Shown here: positions 1 to 13,515 of the stretch, one piece after another | How positions within the stretch are numbered: the stretch's first letter is position 1 | How the letters are laid out: every line of letters starts with the position of its first letter | Assembly: GCF_017968885.1 (NCBI RefSeq) | Contig: NZ_CP072913.1 | Span: 4,324,001-4,388,000, forward strand | From: Pseudomonas sp. Tri1 | GTDB taxonomy: Bacteria; Pseudomonadota; Gammaproteobacteria; Pseudomonadales; Pseudomonadaceae | Direction: 5' to 3' | DNA: 64,000 nucleotides | Notes under the pieces: generated by a model | Told to the model about the DNA's origin: nothing | Seen by the model: only the letters and a program-made list of their open reading frames with translations | The model's database searches: none | Translations under genes and position numbers: made by a program

Positions 1-615
1 ATCCCGCAGCAGGCGCTCGGCCTCGGCGCCCTGCCCGGCCAATTGACGGTCGGCGATAGGGCCTTGGAACACGTCTTCCCAGAACGCCCGGCGTTGCTGC
101 ACATCCGGGAACAAACCTTTGACCTGGCTGCGAAAACGCGCCGCCAGCCCGGCCAGTTGCCCATAGGTCGAAGGAATCCAGGTTTCCAGCTTGGCCCGGA
201 TCAGCCGAGCCAGCACCGGCGCGTCGCCGCCGCTGGACACCGCGATCACCAGCGGTGAGCGGTCGACGATCGCCGGGAAGATCACACTGCACAGGGCTGG
301 CGCGTCCACCACGTTGACCGGTACGCAACGCTTGTGGGCATCGGCCGAGACCTGGGCGTTGAGCGATTCGTCGTCGGTGGCAGCGATGACCAGACCGCAG
401 CCGTCCAGGTCCGCTTCAAGGTAACCGCGCAGGACGCATTCGCCACCGCTGCCACTGACCAGCTCCCGCAACTGTGACTCGATTTCGGGTGCGACCACCC
501 GCAGCAGCGCGCCGGCATCGGCCAGCAGGCGGGACTTGCGCAAGGCAATCTCGCCGCCGCCGACCACCAGCACACGGCTGCCGCGCAGGTTGTGGAACAG
601 TGGCAAATAGTCCAT
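1..615 (-). CDS. cysG: Siroheme synthase, N-terminal part (window-truncated)
   Basis: The protein reads [20 protein letters not shown] from the ATG complement at 613-615 and stays open to the window edge, so the 3' part is missing. The visible ~205 residues are the precorrin-2 dehydrogenase/ferrochelatase module: a Rossmann glycine motif (VVGGGEIA, residues 18-25), a phrase [10 protein letters not shown] typical of the NAD-binding half, then the helical dimerisation segment. In full-length CysG a C-terminal SUMT methyltransferase follows; that part is off the window and is inferred. CysG makes siroheme for sulfite and nitrite reductases. The start lies directly against the serS stop (616), so the two are probably co-transcribed as serS-cysG. 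Confidence 0.93.
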   Translation of the reverse strand, partial: MDYLPLFHNLRGSRVLVVGGGEIALRKSRLLADAGALLRVVAPEIESQLRELVSGSGGECVLRGYLEADLDGCGLVIAATDDESLNAQVSADAHKRCVPVNVVDAPALCSVIFPAIVDRSPLVIAVSSGGDAPVLARLIRAKLETWIPSTYGQLAGLAARFRSQVKGLFPDVQQRRAFWEDVFQGPIADRQLAGQGAEAERLLRD

Positions 616-1908
<1,293 letters not shown>

Positions 1909-1911
1909 TTA

Positions 1912-2286
1912 TCAAAGTTTGGTCAAGGACAGGCCGGCCCAGGTGGCGAGCAGCCCGCCGAATACGCTGATGGCCGCATAGCCCAGGGCCAGCGGCACTT
2001 GCCCGCTTTCCAGCAAGCGCACCGTATCCAGTGAAAAGGATGAAAAGGTCGTCAGGCCGCCAAGAAAGCCGACGATCAGGCCCGCACGCACCTCGATCGG
2101 CACTTCCGGGCGCATCAAAAACAGACCGTATAGAACACCGATCAGCAGACAGCCCACGATATTAACGGCCAGCGTCGCGGTATAGAAGTGCCGCGGCCAA
2201 TTTGCGTTGATCCAGTTGCCAGTCGCGAAGCGCACCAATGTACCGGCAATGCCACCGGCGGAAACTGCAAGAATCAGGGGGATCAA
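1912..2286 (-). CDS. crcB: Fluoride ion transporter CrcB/Fluc
   Basis: This is a 124-residue hydrophobic protein with four predicted membrane helices. The conserved CrcB phrase [20 protein letters not shown] (residues ~72-91) contains the phenylalanine and asparagine/threonine track of Fluc channels. It exports fluoride as a dual-topology dimer in the inner membrane. The start read here is TTG at 2286, overlapping the rarA stop by four bases, which implies translational coupling. No fluoride riboswitch is expected or seen, because the gene sits inside the rarA-serS unit with no leader of its own. Confidence 0.93.
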   Translation of the reverse strand: MIPLILAVSAGGIAGTLVRFATGNWINANWPRHFYTATLAVNIVGCLLIGVLYGLFLMRPEVPIEVRAGLIVGFLGGLTTFSSFSLDTVRLLESGQVPLALGYAAISVFGGLLATWAGLSLTKL

Positions 2287-3608
2287 GGTTTTCTCCGCTG
2301 CCGTGGACTCAAGCGGTCCAATTGCGCCAAGTGGTTGAGCTTCTCGCCGATCTTCAGCTCCAGGCCACGGGGCACCGGCTGATAGAAGCGCTGGGGTTCA
2401 AGTTCTTCGGGAAAATAGTCTTCGCCGGCGGCATAGGCGTCCGGTTCATCGTGGGCGTAACGGTACTCATCGCCATAGCCCAGTTGCTTCATGAGCTTGG
2501 TCGGCGCGTTGCGCAGGTGCAACGGCACTTCGAGGGAACCATGCTCGGTGGCGCTGCGCATCGCGGCCTTGAAGCCCATGTACACCGCATTGCTTTTCGG
2601 CGCGCAGGCCAGGTAGGTGATGGCCTGGGCCACGGCGAGCTCGCCTTCCGGGCTGCCAAGGCGTTCCTGCACATCCCAGGCTGCCAGGCACAGGCTCAGG
2701 GCCCGTGGGTCGGCGTTGCCGATGTCTTCACTGGCCATGCGCACCACCCGCCGCGCCAGGTACAACGGATCGCAACCACCGTCGATCATTCGCGCGAACC
2801 AATACAAGGCCGCGTCGGGGTTGGAGCCGCGGATGGACTTGTGCAGCGCCGAAATCTGGTCGTAGAACGCCTCGCCGCCCTTGTCGAAGCGCCGACGGGT
2901 ATCACCCAACAGGCTCTGCAGCAGCTCGACGCCAATCTCGCTGTCGTCTTCGGCCAGGTCCGAGGCGTTTTCCAGCAGGTTGAGCAAGCGCCGACCATCG
3001 CCGTCGGCGGCCGAAAACAGCATCTGGAAACCTTCATCGCTAAGGCTCAAATGCCGCTTGCCCAGGCCGCGCTCCTCGGTCAGCGCCCGACGCACCAGCT
3101 TGCGCATCGCCGCTTCGTCGAGGCTCTTGAGCACATAGACCCGCGCCCGGGACAGCAACGCGTTGTTGAGTTCGAACGAGGGGTTTTCGGTGGTCGCACC
3201 GATAAAGATCAGCGTGCCGTCTTCAACGTAAGGCAGGAACGCATCCTGTTGCGATTTGTTGAAACGGTGCACTTCGTCGACGAACAGGATCGTGCGCTTG
3301 CCGTACTGCCCCGCCTGCTGCTTGGCCACTTCCACCGCCTGGCGGATTTCCTTGACCCCGGCCAACACTGCCGACACCGTTTCGAAATGCGCGTCCGAGA
3401 CTTCCGCCAGCAGCCGCGCCAGGGTGGTCTTGCCCACACCCGGCGGGCCCCAGAAAATCATCGAATGCAGCGCGCCCTGCTCCAGCGCTTCGCGCAGAGG
3501 CTTGCCGCGAGCGAGCACATGCTCCTGGCCGACGTACTCATCCAGGTTGGTCGCGCGCAGGCGGGCGGCCAATGGCTGGGCAATCGGGGCGCTTCGAAAC
3601 AGGTCCAT
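2283..3608 (-). CDS. rarA: Replication-associated recombination protein A (RarA/MgsA AAA+ ATPase)
   Basis: The 441 residues match RarA/MgsA. Walker A is [11 protein letters not shown] near residue 55, Walker B is [10 protein letters not shown], and sensor 1 is GATTENPSF. The C-terminal part ([19 protein letters not shown]) is the tetramerisation region of the clamp-loader-like family. RarA acts at stalled replication forks. Its stop overlaps the crcB start. A REP doublet separates it from lolA upstream. Confidence 0.96.
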   Translation of the reverse strand: MDLFRSAPIAQPLAARLRATNLDEYVGQEHVLARGKPLREALEQGALHSMIFWGPPGVGKTTLARLLAEVSDAHFETVSAVLAGVKEIRQAVEVAKQQAGQYGKRTILFVDEVHRFNKSQQDAFLPYVEDGTLIFIGATTENPSFELNNALLSRARVYVLKSLDEAAMRKLVRRALTEERGLGKRHLSLSDEGFQMLFSAADGDGRRLLNLLENASDLAEDDSEIGVELLQSLLGDTRRRFDKGGEAFYDQISALHKSIRGSNPDAALYWFARMIDGGCDPLYLARRVVRMASEDIGNADPRALSLCLAAWDVQERLGSPEGELAVAQAITYLACAPKSNAVYMGFKAAMRSATEHGSLEVPLHLRNAPTKLMKQLGYGDEYRYAHDEPDAYAAGEDYFPEELEPQRFYQPVPRGLELKIGEKLNHLAQLDRLSPRQRRKP

Positions 3609-3671
3609 GATTACTTACAAAACCTCCGCTGGGTCCTGTTGCCGATCAGTTAAACAACGAACAACGCAGCC

Positions 3672-3768
3672 CCCTGTGGGAGCGAGCTTGCTCGCGATAG
3701 CGGCGTGTCAGTCAACATTAATACTGACTGATCCAACGCCATCGCGAGCAAGCTCGCTCCCACAAGGA
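3672..3768. repeat. REP doublet
   Basis: Two inverted REP units (CCTGTGGGAGCGAGCTTG... and its complement ...GCTCGCTCCCACA) face each other across ~40 nt with an internal inverted segment (AATATTAATACTGACTG-like arms around CAGTCAACATT). It fills most of the gap between rarA and lolA. Confidence 0.95.
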
Positions 3769-3776
3769 CTTTGGGT

Positions 3777-4400
3777 TTATTCCTGGATCACATCCGCACC
3801 CTTGGGGATGTCGAACTTGAACTTGGACGCGGCGATCGGCTCGTTGGCCTTGACCCCGGTGAACAGGATATTGGTGCGCTGGCCGACGCTGTCGATCAGT
3901 TGCATGTCGTTGACCAGGCCGTTGCGGAACGACAAGCGCAGGTTGTCGAACAGGCTGTCCTTGGTCTTGGGCTTGAGGGTGAAGTCAATCACGCCACCGG
4001 CCTCCTTGGCGCTGATGTCGAAGCTCTGGCTGATCTTGGAAATATCGCCGGAGAGCAGCAATGCCGGGGTCTGGGTCAGGCGCTGGTCGAGGGTCTTGAT
4101 GGTGACCTGCTCCAGGTCCGGGTCCCACAGGGAGACTTTCTTGCCATCGGAGACCATCAATTGCTCGGCCGGTGCATCGGTGTGCCAGTAGAACAGGCCC
4201 GGACGCTGCAGGGCCATGTCGCCGGCGGTCTCCTGCAACTGGGTGCCGCTGCCGTCGAGGGTCAGTTGGGAGAAGCGTGCGGTCAGGGTCTGGGAACGCT
4301 CCAGTAACTGGGTCAGGCGGGCCACATCCTTTTCATCGGCGTGGGCCGACAAGGTGGTCAGGGCCAGTACGGGCAACAGCAACATGCGAATCAGGCGCAT
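3777..4400 (-). CDS. lolA: Outer-membrane lipoprotein carrier protein LolA
   Basis: LolA is the periplasmic chaperone that carries lipoproteins from LolCDE to LolB. The chosen ATG at 4400 gives 207 residues beginning [14 protein letters not shown], with a signal peptide cleaved after a likely AHA. A GAGGA ribosome site sits 5 nt upstream of this ATG, whereas the alternative in-frame ATG at 4412 has no such site. Family phrases are [20 protein letters not shown] near the N-terminus and the hydrophobic-cavity strands after it. It is 56 nt downstream of ftsK on the same strand, the usual Pseudomonas ftsK-lolA-rarA order. Confidence 0.95.
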   Translation of the reverse strand: MRLIRMLLLPVLALTTLSAHADEKDVARLTQLLERSQTLTARFSQLTLDGSGTQLQETAGDMALQRPGLFYWHTDAPAEQLMVSDGKKVSLWDPDLEQVTIKTLDQRLTQTPALLLSGDISKISQSFDISAKEAGGVIDFTLKPKTKDSLFDNLRLSFRNGLVNDMQLIDSVGQRTNILFTGVKANEPIAASKFKFDIPKGADVIQE

Positions 4401-4456
4401 GGGAGTCCTCATGAAGTCGTGGGGGTCGAGCGGCCTGTACCAGGCCGCTCGGGTCG

Positions 4457-6862
4457 TTAGTCGCGCATCGGGCCCGGCGCCAGCACTTCGCGCGAACCGT
4501 TGGTGTTCATCGCTGTCACCACACCGGCCATCTCCATGGCTTCGATCATGCGTGCGGCGCGGTTGTAGCCGATCTTGAGCTTGCGCTGAACGGCAGAAAT
4601 CGAGGCCCGACGGCTTTCCAGGACGAACTGCACCGCTTCGTCATAGAGCGCATCGGTTTCAGCATCGTCGTCACCGCCGCCGCTGCTGCCTTCGAAGCCA
4701 CTGCCGGCTTCTTCGACACCGTTGAGGATGTCGTCGTTGTACTCAGGGGCGCCACGCAACTTCCAGGCCTCCACCACGCGGTGTACTTCGTCATCGGAGA
4801 CAAAGGCGCCGTGGACACGGATCGGCAGGCTGGTACCCGGCGGCATGTAGAGCATGTCACCGTGACCGAGCAATTGCTCGGCGCCGCCCTGGTCGATGAT
4901 GGTCCGCGAATCGATCTTGCTCGACACTTGGAACGCCATGCGGGTCGGGATGTTGGCCTTGATCAGGCCGGTGATCACGTCCACCGACGGCCGCTGGGTC
5001 GCAAGAATCAAGTGGATACCGGCGGCACGGGCCTTCTGGGCAATACGGGCGATCAGCTCTTCGACCTTCTTGCCGACGATCATCATCATGTCGGCGAATT
5101 CGTCCACCACTACCACGATGGTCGGCAGCTTGTGCAGGAACGGCGCTTCATCGTGGATGTTTTCGCGGTGATACAGCGGGTCGGTCAGCGGCGTACCGGC
5201 CTCTTCGGCTTCCCTGACCTTGGCGTTGAAGCCCGACAGGTTACGCACGCCCATCTTCGCCATCAGCTTGTAGCGGCGTTCCATCTCCGCGACGCTCCAG
5301 CGCAGGGCGTTGGCGGCGTCCTTCATGTCGGTGACCACCGGACACAGCAGGTGCGGAATACCTTCGTAGATCGACAGCTCGAGCATTTTCGGGTCGATCA
5401 TGATCAGCTTGGCGTCTTCCGGGCCGGACTTGAACAGAATCGACAGGATCATCGCGTTCACACCCACCGACTTACCGGAACCGGTGGTACCGGCCACCAG
5501 CAAGTGGGGCATTTTCGCCAGGTCGGTGATCACCGGCTTACCGCCGATGTCGTGGCCCAGGGCCAAGGTGACCGGCGATTTGTGGTTGTCGTACTCGGGG
5601 GTCGACAGCACTTCGGAGAAGCGCACGATCTGCCGGTCTTCGTTGGGAATCTCGATGCCCACGGTGGTCTTGCCGGGAATCACTTCCACCACCCGTACGC
5701 TGGTCACGGCCAGGGAACGCGCCAGGTCCTTGGCCAGGTTGGCGATGCGACTGACCTTCACGCCGGCGGCCGGCTGGATTTCATAACGGGTGATGACCGG
5801 GCCCGGGTGGATCGAATCCACCGAAACCTCGACGCCGAACTCCTTGAGCTTGATCTCCAGCAAGTGGCCGACAGCCGCCAGGGATTCGGGGGAATAGTTG
5901 AGCTGTTTCTTTTCAGCCGGGTCCAGGATCGAGATCGGCGGCAAGGTGCCTTCCACCGCGCTGTCGACGAACAGCGGCGCCTGTTTCTCTTTCTGCACCC
6001 GCTTGCTCTGCTCCGGCGGCTTGGCCGGGGCCATGGTAATGACCGGCGGTACCTGCTTCTCACGCTCGGACATGTGCTTGCTCAACGCCTGCTCGCGCTC
6101 GATCAGGCGCTCCTTGACCTTGGCCTGCTCGCGTTTGTCCGGCGTCGTCGGGGCCACTACGTCGTGGACCCGGTCGTCGACTTCACGCAATTGCGCCACC
6201 AGTTGCTTGCGCTCGGTGCGTGCTGCCCACCAGCGGTTCATGGCGCCCTGGATCAGTTCGATCAGGTCGAGGGTGATCTTGCCGGTGACGTCCATGACCT
6301 TGAACCATGACAGGTCGGTGAACACCGTCAGACCGAACAGGAACAGGGCGATGAACAGCAACGTGCTGCCCTGGATGTTCAGGGCGTTCTTGGCCAGGTC
6401 GCCGAGGCTTTCCCCCAGCGCGCCACCCGCCCCGGCCGGCAGGCCGGTGGGCGCGTGGAAGTGGATATGGGCCAGCGCGGCCCCAGACAGCACCAGGAAC
6501 ACCAGGCCGATCAGGCGCCAGGAGAACAGCCAGCCGCTCCACTGCCATGGCTCGTGGCGCTGGCGGAAGATCTGATAAGCCTTGATCGCCAGCAGCAGCG
6601 GGAAAATATAGGCGAAATAGCCCAGCACCATGAACAGGATGTCGGCGCTGTAAGAGCCGGCCGGACCGCCGAAATTCTGCACATCGTCGATCTTGCTGTT
6701 ATGGCTCCAGCCCGGATCGTCCTTGCCATAGGTCAGCAAGGCCATCATGAGGAACAGGCACAAGGCACCGATGGCGATCAATGCACCTTCCTTGAGCCGG
6801 TAGTGCAATTGCTGGCGCCAGAGCGGAACGACTGTTTTAGGTGCTGCGGTGGATTTCTTCAA
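4457..6862 (-). CDS. ftsK: DNA translocase FtsK
   Basis: The 801 residues have several N-terminal membrane helices (to ~residue 205), a linker with a charged coiled stretch (residues ~220-290), and the RecA-like motor. Walker A is [13 protein letters not shown] near residue 458 and Walker B is [14 protein letters not shown]. The C-terminal ~65 residues ([20 protein letters not shown]) are the gamma winged helix that reads KOPS DNA and activates XerCD. The start codon is TTG at 6862, preceded by an AGGAAAAGAAG stretch. The protein is anchored at the septum and clears and resolves chromosome termini. It is divergent from trxB. Confidence 0.97.
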   Translation of the reverse strand: MKKSTAAPKTVVPLWRQQLHYRLKEGALIAIGALCLFLMMALLTYGKDDPGWSHNSKIDDVQNFGGPAGSYSADILFMVLGYFAYIFPLLLAIKAYQIFRQRHEPWQWSGWLFSWRLIGLVFLVLSGAALAHIHFHAPTGLPAGAGGALGESLGDLAKNALNIQGSTLLFIALFLFGLTVFTDLSWFKVMDVTGKITLDLIELIQGAMNRWWAARTERKQLVAQLREVDDRVHDVVAPTTPDKREQAKVKERLIEREQALSKHMSEREKQVPPVITMAPAKPPEQSKRVQKEKQAPLFVDSAVEGTLPPISILDPAEKKQLNYSPESLAAVGHLLEIKLKEFGVEVSVDSIHPGPVITRYEIQPAAGVKVSRIANLAKDLARSLAVTSVRVVEVIPGKTTVGIEIPNEDRQIVRFSEVLSTPEYDNHKSPVTLALGHDIGGKPVITDLAKMPHLLVAGTTGSGKSVGVNAMILSILFKSGPEDAKLIMIDPKMLELSIYEGIPHLLCPVVTDMKDAANALRWSVAEMERRYKLMAKMGVRNLSGFNAKVREAEEAGTPLTDPLYHRENIHDEAPFLHKLPTIVVVVDEFADMMMIVGKKVEELIARIAQKARAAGIHLILATQRPSVDVITGLIKANIPTRMAFQVSSKIDSRTIIDQGGAEQLLGHGDMLYMPPGTSLPIRVHGAFVSDDEVHRVVEAWKLRGAPEYNDDILNGVEEAGSGFEGSSGGGDDDAETDALYDEAVQFVLESRRASISAVQRKLKIGYNRAARMIEAMEMAGVVTAMNTNGSREVLAPGPMRD

Positions 6863-8141
<1,279 letters not shown>

Positions 8142-8212
8142 CGGTTAACCTTCAGGTGGGCGCCGTCTATCGGGCAGGCCCACCGCCCTCCCCTTCTGCA
8201 AGCCGAATAACG

Positions 8213-8893
8213 ATGCTGACCTGGTTACAACGCAATACTTTTGATTTCCCGCCATTGGCAAAAGCCATGCGCGAACCCAACGGGCTATTGGCCGCCGGTG
8301 GCGACCTGTCTGCCGACCGACTGATCCAGGCCTATCGCCATGGCTGCTTCCCCTGGTTTTCCGAGGGCCAACCGATTTTGTGGTGGTCCCCAGACCCACG
8401 CACCGTGCTGTTTCCCGACGAACTGCATGTGTCCCGCAGCCTGGGCAAGCTTTTACGCAAGCGGCGCTATGAAGTGACCTTCGACACCGACTTTGCGGCG
8501 GTCATCAAGGCCTGCGCCGAGCCGCGGGACTATGCCGATGGCACCTGGATCACCGAAGCCATGCAGACCGCTTATCTGGAGCTGCACCGGCGCGGCTTCG
8601 CCCATTCGGTAGAGGTCTGGGACCAGGGCGAACTGGTGGGCGGCCTGTACGGCCTGGCCATGGGGCAGCTGTTTTTTGGCGAGTCCATGTTCAGTCGAGC
8701 CGACAATGCGTCGAAATTCGGCTTCGCGACGCTGGTCCAACACCTCAAGGCGGCTGGTTTTGTGCTGATCGACTGCCAGATGCCCACCGAGCATCTGCAC
8801 AGCCTGGGCGCCCGTTCGATTCCACGGACCGAGTTTGCTGGCTATCTCAAGGCCCATCTGGATCAACCCAACCACGCAACCTGGGTTTGCTGA
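8213..8893 (+). CDS. aat: Leucyl/phenylalanyl-tRNA-protein transferase
   Basis: The 226 residues start [20 protein letters not shown]. The family phrase [10 protein letters not shown] is followed by [18 protein letters not shown], the conserved substrate pocket of Aat. A second conserved block is [18 protein letters not shown]. Aat adds Leu or Phe to proteins with N-terminal Arg or Lys, making N-degrons for ClpS-ClpAP, both of which are encoded in this window. It lies between trxB and bpt on the same strand. Confidence 0.97.
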   Translation: MLTWLQRNTFDFPPLAKAMREPNGLLAAGGDLSADRLIQAYRHGCFPWFSEGQPILWWSPDPRTVLFPDELHVSRSLGKLLRKRRYEVTFDTDFAAVIKACAEPRDYADGTWITEAMQTAYLELHRRGFAHSVEVWDQGELVGGLYGLAMGQLFFGESMFSRADNASKFGFATLVQHLKAAGFVLIDCQMPTEHLHSLGARSIPRTEFAGYLKAHLDQPNHATWVC

Positions 8894-8950
8894 GCGACAT
8901 TCGCGCGCGTGGCTTACACTTAAATTTAAAAGCTTATCCGAGGGTTGATC

Positions 8951-9658
8951 ATGACCGAGTTGGCGCGTTTGAAGTTCTATGCCACTCAGCCTCACTCTTG
9001 CAGTTACCTGCCCGAGGAGCAGGCCACCACGCTGTTCCTCGACCCCAGCCAGCCCATGGATGTGCATGTCTATGCAGACCTGTCGGAGATGGGCTTTCGT
9101 CGCAGCGGCGATCACCTCTACCGGCCCCATTGCCAACATTGCAATGCGTGCGTTCCGGCGCGCATTCCCGTGGCTCAATTTACCCCCAATCGCCAGCAGA
9201 AGCGCATCTTCAAGCGCAACGCCGACCTGCAGGTCCGGCCGGCCAAGCCGCAGTTCAGCGAAGAATATTTCGACCTGTACCAACGCTATATCGAGCAACG
9301 CCACGCCGATGGCGATATGTACCCGCCCAGTCGCGATCAGTTTTCGACCTTTCTGGTGCGTGACCTGCCGTTTTCCCGATTCTATGAGTTCCGCCTCGAA
9401 GGACGCTTGGTGGCCATCGCCGTCACGGACCTGCTGCCCAATGGCCTTTCAGCGGTGTATACCTTCTATGAACCAGACGAAGAACGGCGCAGCCTGGGGC
9501 GTTTTGCCATTCTCTGGCAAATCAACGAAGCCCGGCGCCTGGGGCTGGAAGCGGTATACCTGGGCTACTGGATCAAGAACTGCAAAAAAATGAATTACAA
9601 GACCCAATATCGCCCCATTGAACTGCTGATTAATCAGCGATGGGTTGTCCTCAGCTAG
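8951..9658 (+). CDS. bpt: Aspartate/glutamate leucyltransferase Bpt (arginyltransferase-like)
   Basis: The 235 residues have the N-terminal cysteine region of the ATE/Bpt family ([13 protein letters not shown] and [15 protein letters not shown]) and the C-terminal acyltransferase fold ([33 protein letters not shown]). Bpt attaches leucine to N-terminal Asp or Glu, feeding the ClpS/ClpAP N-end rule route. The ATG at 8951 is used; another ATG two codons upstream is possible. Together with aat, infA, clpS and clpA it forms a compact N-degron neighbourhood. Confidence 0.95.
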
Positions 9659-9686
9659 AACCCTTCGGCTTAAACGTTAGAACCCC

Positions 9687-9716
9687 TTGGCTTGCCCCCC
9701 CTTTTTCGGGCACAAT
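9687..9716 (+). promoter_or_regulatory. Possible infA promoter
   Basis: TTGGCT (9687-9692) and CACAAT (9711-9716) are separated by 18 nt in the 122-nt gap before infA. The match to sigma-70 is moderate. Confidence 0.45.
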
Positions 9717-9780
9717 GCACGCCGCTTTTGCCTGGCGCAGTTGCACCGGGCCATTCACTGGATACCGAGGGCTTTACTGC

Positions 9781-9999
9781 ATGTCGAAAGAAGACAGCTT
9801 CGAAATGGAAGGCACTGTCGTCGACACCCTGCCCAACACCATGTTTCGTGTGGAGTTGGAAAATGGGCACGTCGTAACCGCGCATATCTCCGGCAAGATG
9901 CGCAAGAACTACATTCGTATTCTTACCGGTGACAAAGTGCGCGTCGAGCTGACGCCCTATGACTTGAGCAAAGGGCGCATCACTTACCGCGCTCGCTAA
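9781..9999 (+). CDS. infA: Translation initiation factor IF-1
   Basis: This is a 72-residue S1/OB-fold protein beginning [20 protein letters not shown] and ending with a basic tail ([10 protein letters not shown]). IF-1 binds the ribosomal A site during initiation. The length and sequence are almost invariant in the family. It is followed by a strong intrinsic terminator. The longer in-frame reading upstream of 9781 covers the promoter and is not coding. Confidence 0.98.
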
Positions 10000-10010
10000 C
10001 AAGTCAATAC

Positions 10011-10039
10011 AAAACGCCCGGCTGATGCCGGGCGTTTTT
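10011..10039 (+). terminator. Intrinsic terminator after infA
   Basis: AAAACGCCCGGC and GCCGGGCGTTTTT form a perfect stem across a TGAT loop, with a T-run. Confidence 0.95.
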
Positions 10040-10080
10040 GTTTGCCCGCGATTTGCCCCTCTCTCCATGAACACACAAAA

Positions 10081-10179
10081 CCCTGCGGGAGCGAGCCTGC
10101 TCGCGATAGCGGTGGGTCAGCCCGCACCGATGCCGAATGTACCGCCACCATCGCGAGCAAGCTCGCTCCCACAGGGGAT
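10081..10179. repeat. REP doublet
   Basis: Inverted REP units (GCGGGAGCGAGCCTGCTCGC and GCGAGCAAGCTCGCTCCCAC) lie between the infA terminator and the 3' end of clpA. Confidence 0.93.
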
Positions 10180-10240
10180 TGGCGGTGAAACACAATTTTG
10201 TGTCATGCACCCATAGGGTTTGGTGCGGACTCGGAATAGC

Positions 10241-10266
10241 AAAAAGGCGCCTTTCGGCGCCTTTTG
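10241..10266 (-). terminator. Intrinsic terminator of clpA
   Basis: Read on the minus strand, AAGGCGCC-GAAA-GGCGCC is followed by TTTTT, a tetraloop terminator 19 nt beyond the clpA stop. On the plus strand it also ends in TTTT and may act in both directions. Confidence 0.92.
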
Positions 10267-10284
10267 CTTTGTTGCTGGTATCGA

Positions 10285-12555
10285 TCAGGCCATTTCGGCC
10301 GTGGTTTCGAAGTCGAAGGTCAGTTCGCCGTCCTTGATGTCGATGTGGACCACACCGCCATGTTCGGCCAATTCGCCAAAGAGGATTTCCTCGGCCAGCG
10401 GACGCTTGATCTTGTCCTGGATCAGGCGAGCCATTGGTCGTGCCCCCATCGTCACATCGTAACCACCTTCGGCCAGCCAGCTGCGAGCCGCGTCGGTGAC
10501 CTCCAGCAGCACACGCTTGTCTTCGAGCTGCGCCTGAAGTTCGGTAAGGAACTTGTCCACCACGCTTTTGATGACCTCATGGCTGAGGCGACCAAACTGG
10601 ATAATGGTGTCCAGGCGATTGCGGAACTCAGGCGTGAAGCTCTTCTTGATCACTTCCATCGCATCGGACGAATGGTCCTGATGGGTGAAACCGATCGAAG
10701 CGCGCGCGGCGGTTTCGGCACCGGCGTTCGTGGTCATGATGATGATCACGTTGCGGAAGTCCGCCTTGCGCCCGTTGTTGTCGGTCAGCGTACCGTGGTC
10801 CATGACCTGCAGCAGCAGGTTGAAGACTTCCGGATGCGCCTTCTCGATCTCATCGAGCAACAGCACGCAGTGTGGCTGCTTGGTGATAGCTTCGGTCAGC
10901 AGGCCGCCCTGGTCGAAACCGACATAGCCCGGAGGCGCACCGATCAGACGCGACACGGTGTGGCGCTCCATGTACTCGGACATGTCGAAGCGAACCAGCT
11001 CGATCCCCATCGCCTTGGCCAGTTGCCGCGCCGCCTCGGTCTTGCCGACCCCGGTAGGCCCAGCGAACAGGAAGGAACCCACCGGCTTGTCTGGCGATTT
11101 GAGACCGGCGCGAGACAGCTTGATAGCAGTCGACAGTGAATCGATGGCTGCATCCTGACCGAACACGGTCAGCTTCAGGTCACGCTCCAGGTTACGCAGC
11201 AGCTCCTTGTCGGAACTGGTGACGTGCTTAGGCGGAATCCGCGCGATTTTCGCCACGATGTCCTCGACTTGAGGCACTTCGATGCGTTTGACGCGTTTCT
11301 CCACCGGCTGCAGGCGCTGGTAGGCACCCGCCTCGTCGATGACGTCGATGGCCTTGTCCGGCATGTGCCGGTCATTGATATAGCGCGAGGCCAGTTCCGC
11401 TGCTGCACGCAGGGCTTCATCACTGTATTCGATGTTGTGGTGCAGCTCGAACCGCCCTTTCAGGCCGCGCAGGATGCCAATGGTGTCTTCCACCGAAGGC
11501 TCCGACACATCGACCTTCTGGAAGCGTCGGGCCAGGGCACGGTCTTTCTCGAAGATCCCGCGAAATTCCTGGAACGTCGTCGAACCGATGCAACGGATAT
11601 CACCCGATGACAGCAACGGCTTGAGCAGGTTGGAGGCATCCATGACACCACCGGAGGCAGCCCCGGCACCGATGATGGTGTGGATTTCATCGATGAACAG
11701 GATCGCTTGCGGACGTTTTTTCAGCTCGCCGAGCAACGCCTTGAAGCGCTTCTCGAAGTCGCCGCGGTACTTGGTGCCAGCCAGCAAGGCACCCAGGTCG
11801 AGGGAATAGACCACGCTGTTGGCCAGCAGGTCCGGCACCTGGTTGTCGACGATGCGTTTGGCCAGGCCTTCGGCAATCGCCGTCTTGCCCACGCCCGCCT
11901 CGCCCACCAGCAGGGGATTGTTCTTGCGACGCCGAGCCAGGATCTGCGCAACGCGCTCGACCTCTGCCTCGCGCCCTACCAGTGGATCGATGCGTCCCTG
12001 GCGTGCCAGCTCGTTCAGATTGCTGGCATAGGCGTCCAGTGGATTGCCCGAAGAAGAAGACTCACCGCCCTCGTCGTCCTGCATATCCTGCTCACCCTCG
12101 GAGTGATCGCCATGCCCGGGCACCTTGGAGATGCCATGGGCGATGTAGTTGACGACATCGATGCGCGCAACGCTCTGCTGCTTGAGCAGGAAAACCGCCT
12201 GGCTTTCCTGTTCGCTGAAGATAGCGACCAGCACGTTGGCGCCGGTGACTTCACGCTTGCCCGAGCTCTGTACATGAAAGACAGCACGCTGCAGGACACG
12301 CTGGAAGCCCAGGGTTGGCTGGGTTTCCCGATCCTCGTCATGCACGGGGATCAGCGGCGTGGTGGAGTCGATGAACTCCTGCAGATCATGCTTGAGTTTA
12401 TCGAGGTTCGCGCCGCAGGCACGCAAAACGGTGGCGGCAGCCTCGTTATCCAATAGGGCCAGCAAAAGGTGCTCGACGGTCATGAATTCATGACGCTTCG
12501 AACGAGCCTCCTTGAAGGCAAGATTGAGGGTGACTTCGAGCTCGCGGTTTAACAT
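10285..12555 (-). CDS. clpA: ATP-dependent Clp protease ATP-binding subunit ClpA
   Basis: The 756 residues have an N-domain (residues 1-145) that docks ClpS, then two AAA+ modules. Walker A1 is [14 protein letters not shown] near 218 and Walker A2 is [14 protein letters not shown] near 498. An acidic linker ([13 protein letters not shown]) follows the N-domain. ClpA unfolds substrates for ClpP. It lies 29 nt downstream of clpS on the same strand, the usual clpSA operon, and ends at a strong terminator. Confidence 0.98.
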   Translation of the reverse strand: MLNRELEVTLNLAFKEARSKRHEFMTVEHLLLALLDNEAAATVLRACGANLDKLKHDLQEFIDSTTPLIPVHDEDRETQPTLGFQRVLQRAVFHVQSSGKREVTGANVLVAIFSEQESQAVFLLKQQSVARIDVVNYIAHGISKVPGHGDHSEGEQDMQDDEGGESSSSGNPLDAYASNLNELARQGRIDPLVGREAEVERVAQILARRRKNNPLLVGEAGVGKTAIAEGLAKRIVDNQVPDLLANSVVYSLDLGALLAGTKYRGDFEKRFKALLGELKKRPQAILFIDEIHTIIGAGAASGGVMDASNLLKPLLSSGDIRCIGSTTFQEFRGIFEKDRALARRFQKVDVSEPSVEDTIGILRGLKGRFELHHNIEYSDEALRAAAELASRYINDRHMPDKAIDVIDEAGAYQRLQPVEKRVKRIEVPQVEDIVAKIARIPPKHVTSSDKELLRNLERDLKLTVFGQDAAIDSLSTAIKLSRAGLKSPDKPVGSFLFAGPTGVGKTEAARQLAKAMGIELVRFDMSEYMERHTVSRLIGAPPGYVGFDQGGLLTEAITKQPHCVLLLDEIEKAHPEVFNLLLQVMDHGTLTDNNGRKADFRNVIIIMTTNAGAETAARASIGFTHQDHSSDAMEVIKKSFTPEFRNRLDTIIQFGRLSHEVIKSVVDKFLTELQAQLEDKRVLLEVTDAARSWLAEGGYDVTMGARPMARLIQDKIKRPLAEEILFGELAEHGGVVHIDIKDGELTFDFETTAEMA

Positions 12556-12584
12556 AGCTTCACCTCATACCCAAGTGGTCGGCG

Positions 12585-12947
12585 TTAACCGTCCTTCTCG
12601 ATTTCACAGAGTAGCGGATGCTGGCTTTCCCGGGCGTACTGGTTGACCTGCATGGCCTTTGTCTCGGCGATGTCGCGGGTAAACACTCCACATACTGCCC
12701 GTCCCTCTGTATGGACGGCCAGCATGACCTTGGTCGCCAGCTCGCGATTCAGGTTAAAAAACACCTCGAGCACTTCGACGACGAAATCCATCGGTGTGTA
12801 GTCATCGTTGAACAAAACCACCTTGTACATCGGTGGCGCCTGTAATGCAGGCTTTGCCTCCTGAACAGCGATGCCTGCGGAATCGTCGTCGTGTAGATCC
12901 GGGCGATCCTGATTGAATGTTAGTCGAATCTGGCTGACTGCATGCAT
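12585..12947 (-). CDS. clpS: ClpA adaptor protein ClpS
   Basis: The 120 residues have the conserved ClpS core [20 protein letters not shown] and [19 protein letters not shown]. ClpS recognises N-degrons made by Aat and Bpt and delivers them to ClpA. An N-terminal tail of ~35 residues precedes the core, as usual. It is divergent from cspD across 225 nt. Confidence 0.97.
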   Translation of the reverse strand: MHAVSQIRLTFNQDRPDLHDDDSAGIAVQEAKPALQAPPMYKVVLFNDDYTPMDFVVEVLEVFFNLNRELATKVMLAVHTEGRAVCGVFTRDIAETKAMQVNQYARESQHPLLCEIEKDG

Positions 12948-13172
12948 GGAAAGAAAGGTTCGTTTAGTTGGCGAATACAGTGATGGGGGCGCTTGCGGGC
13001 AATTTCAACCGCGACAACCCGGTCACCTTGACTATCGGCAAAACGGTGTTACAACCAATAGAGCCCATCGTGGGTCAAAAAGGTCCGTGGAATCTATCCT
13101 GTCAACAGATTAGCCTGCGGATGAACTGGATGATACTCCAGTGATGGAGTGTGTTGCAGAGGGATATGGTTT

Positions 13173-13439
13173 ATGTCGGTCGTCAAGATGAATGGCAAGG
13201 TGAAATGGTTCAACAATGCCAAGGGCTTCGGTTTCATTATCGCCGCCGGCATGGATGAAGACCTGTTCACCCATTACTCGGCAATCAACATGGATGGTTA
13301 TAAAACCCTGAAGGCCGGACAGCCTGTGAAATTCGACGTCATCCAGGGACCCAAGGGCCTGCACGCGGTCAATATCGAGGTGCTCACCGCTGAAGAGGCA
13401 CCCGTACCTGTCAAGACCAGAGTCACTGAGAACCATTGA
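13173..13439 (+). CDS. cspD: Cold-shock-domain protein, CspD-like
   Basis: The 88 residues carry one cold-shock domain with RNP1 (KGFGFIIA) and RNP2-like (DLFTHYSAI) motifs; CspA proteins usually read VFVHFS at the second. The extra C-terminal ~20 residues and the position next to clpS fit CspD, an inhibitor of replication in E. coli. That role is inferred here. The chosen ATG follows a GAGGGA sequence; MNGKVKWF five codons later is an alternative start. Confidence 0.9.
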   Translation: MSVVKMNGKVKWFNNAKGFGFIIAAGMDEDLFTHYSAINMDGYKTLKAGQPVKFDVIQGPKGLHAVNIEVLTAEEAPVPVKTRVTENH

Positions 13440-13462
13440 CCGGCTGTCGTCTCCCGGACAAA

Positions 13463-13496
13463 AAATGCCCGACTCGATCACTCGAGCCGGGCATTG
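13463..13496. terminator. Bidirectional terminator between cspD and icd
   Basis: AATGCCCG...CGGGCATT arms with inner CTCGA/TCGAG pairing. Read on the minus strand the stem runs into TTTTTTG, so it best serves icd. Confidence 0.85.
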
Positions 13497-13515
13497 TTGC
13501 TGAGCGTCGATACGC

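Noticed and set aside
1912..2290. Fluoride riboswitch in front of crcB
   Set aside because: crcB starts inside the rarA stop codon, leaving no leader for a riboswitch.
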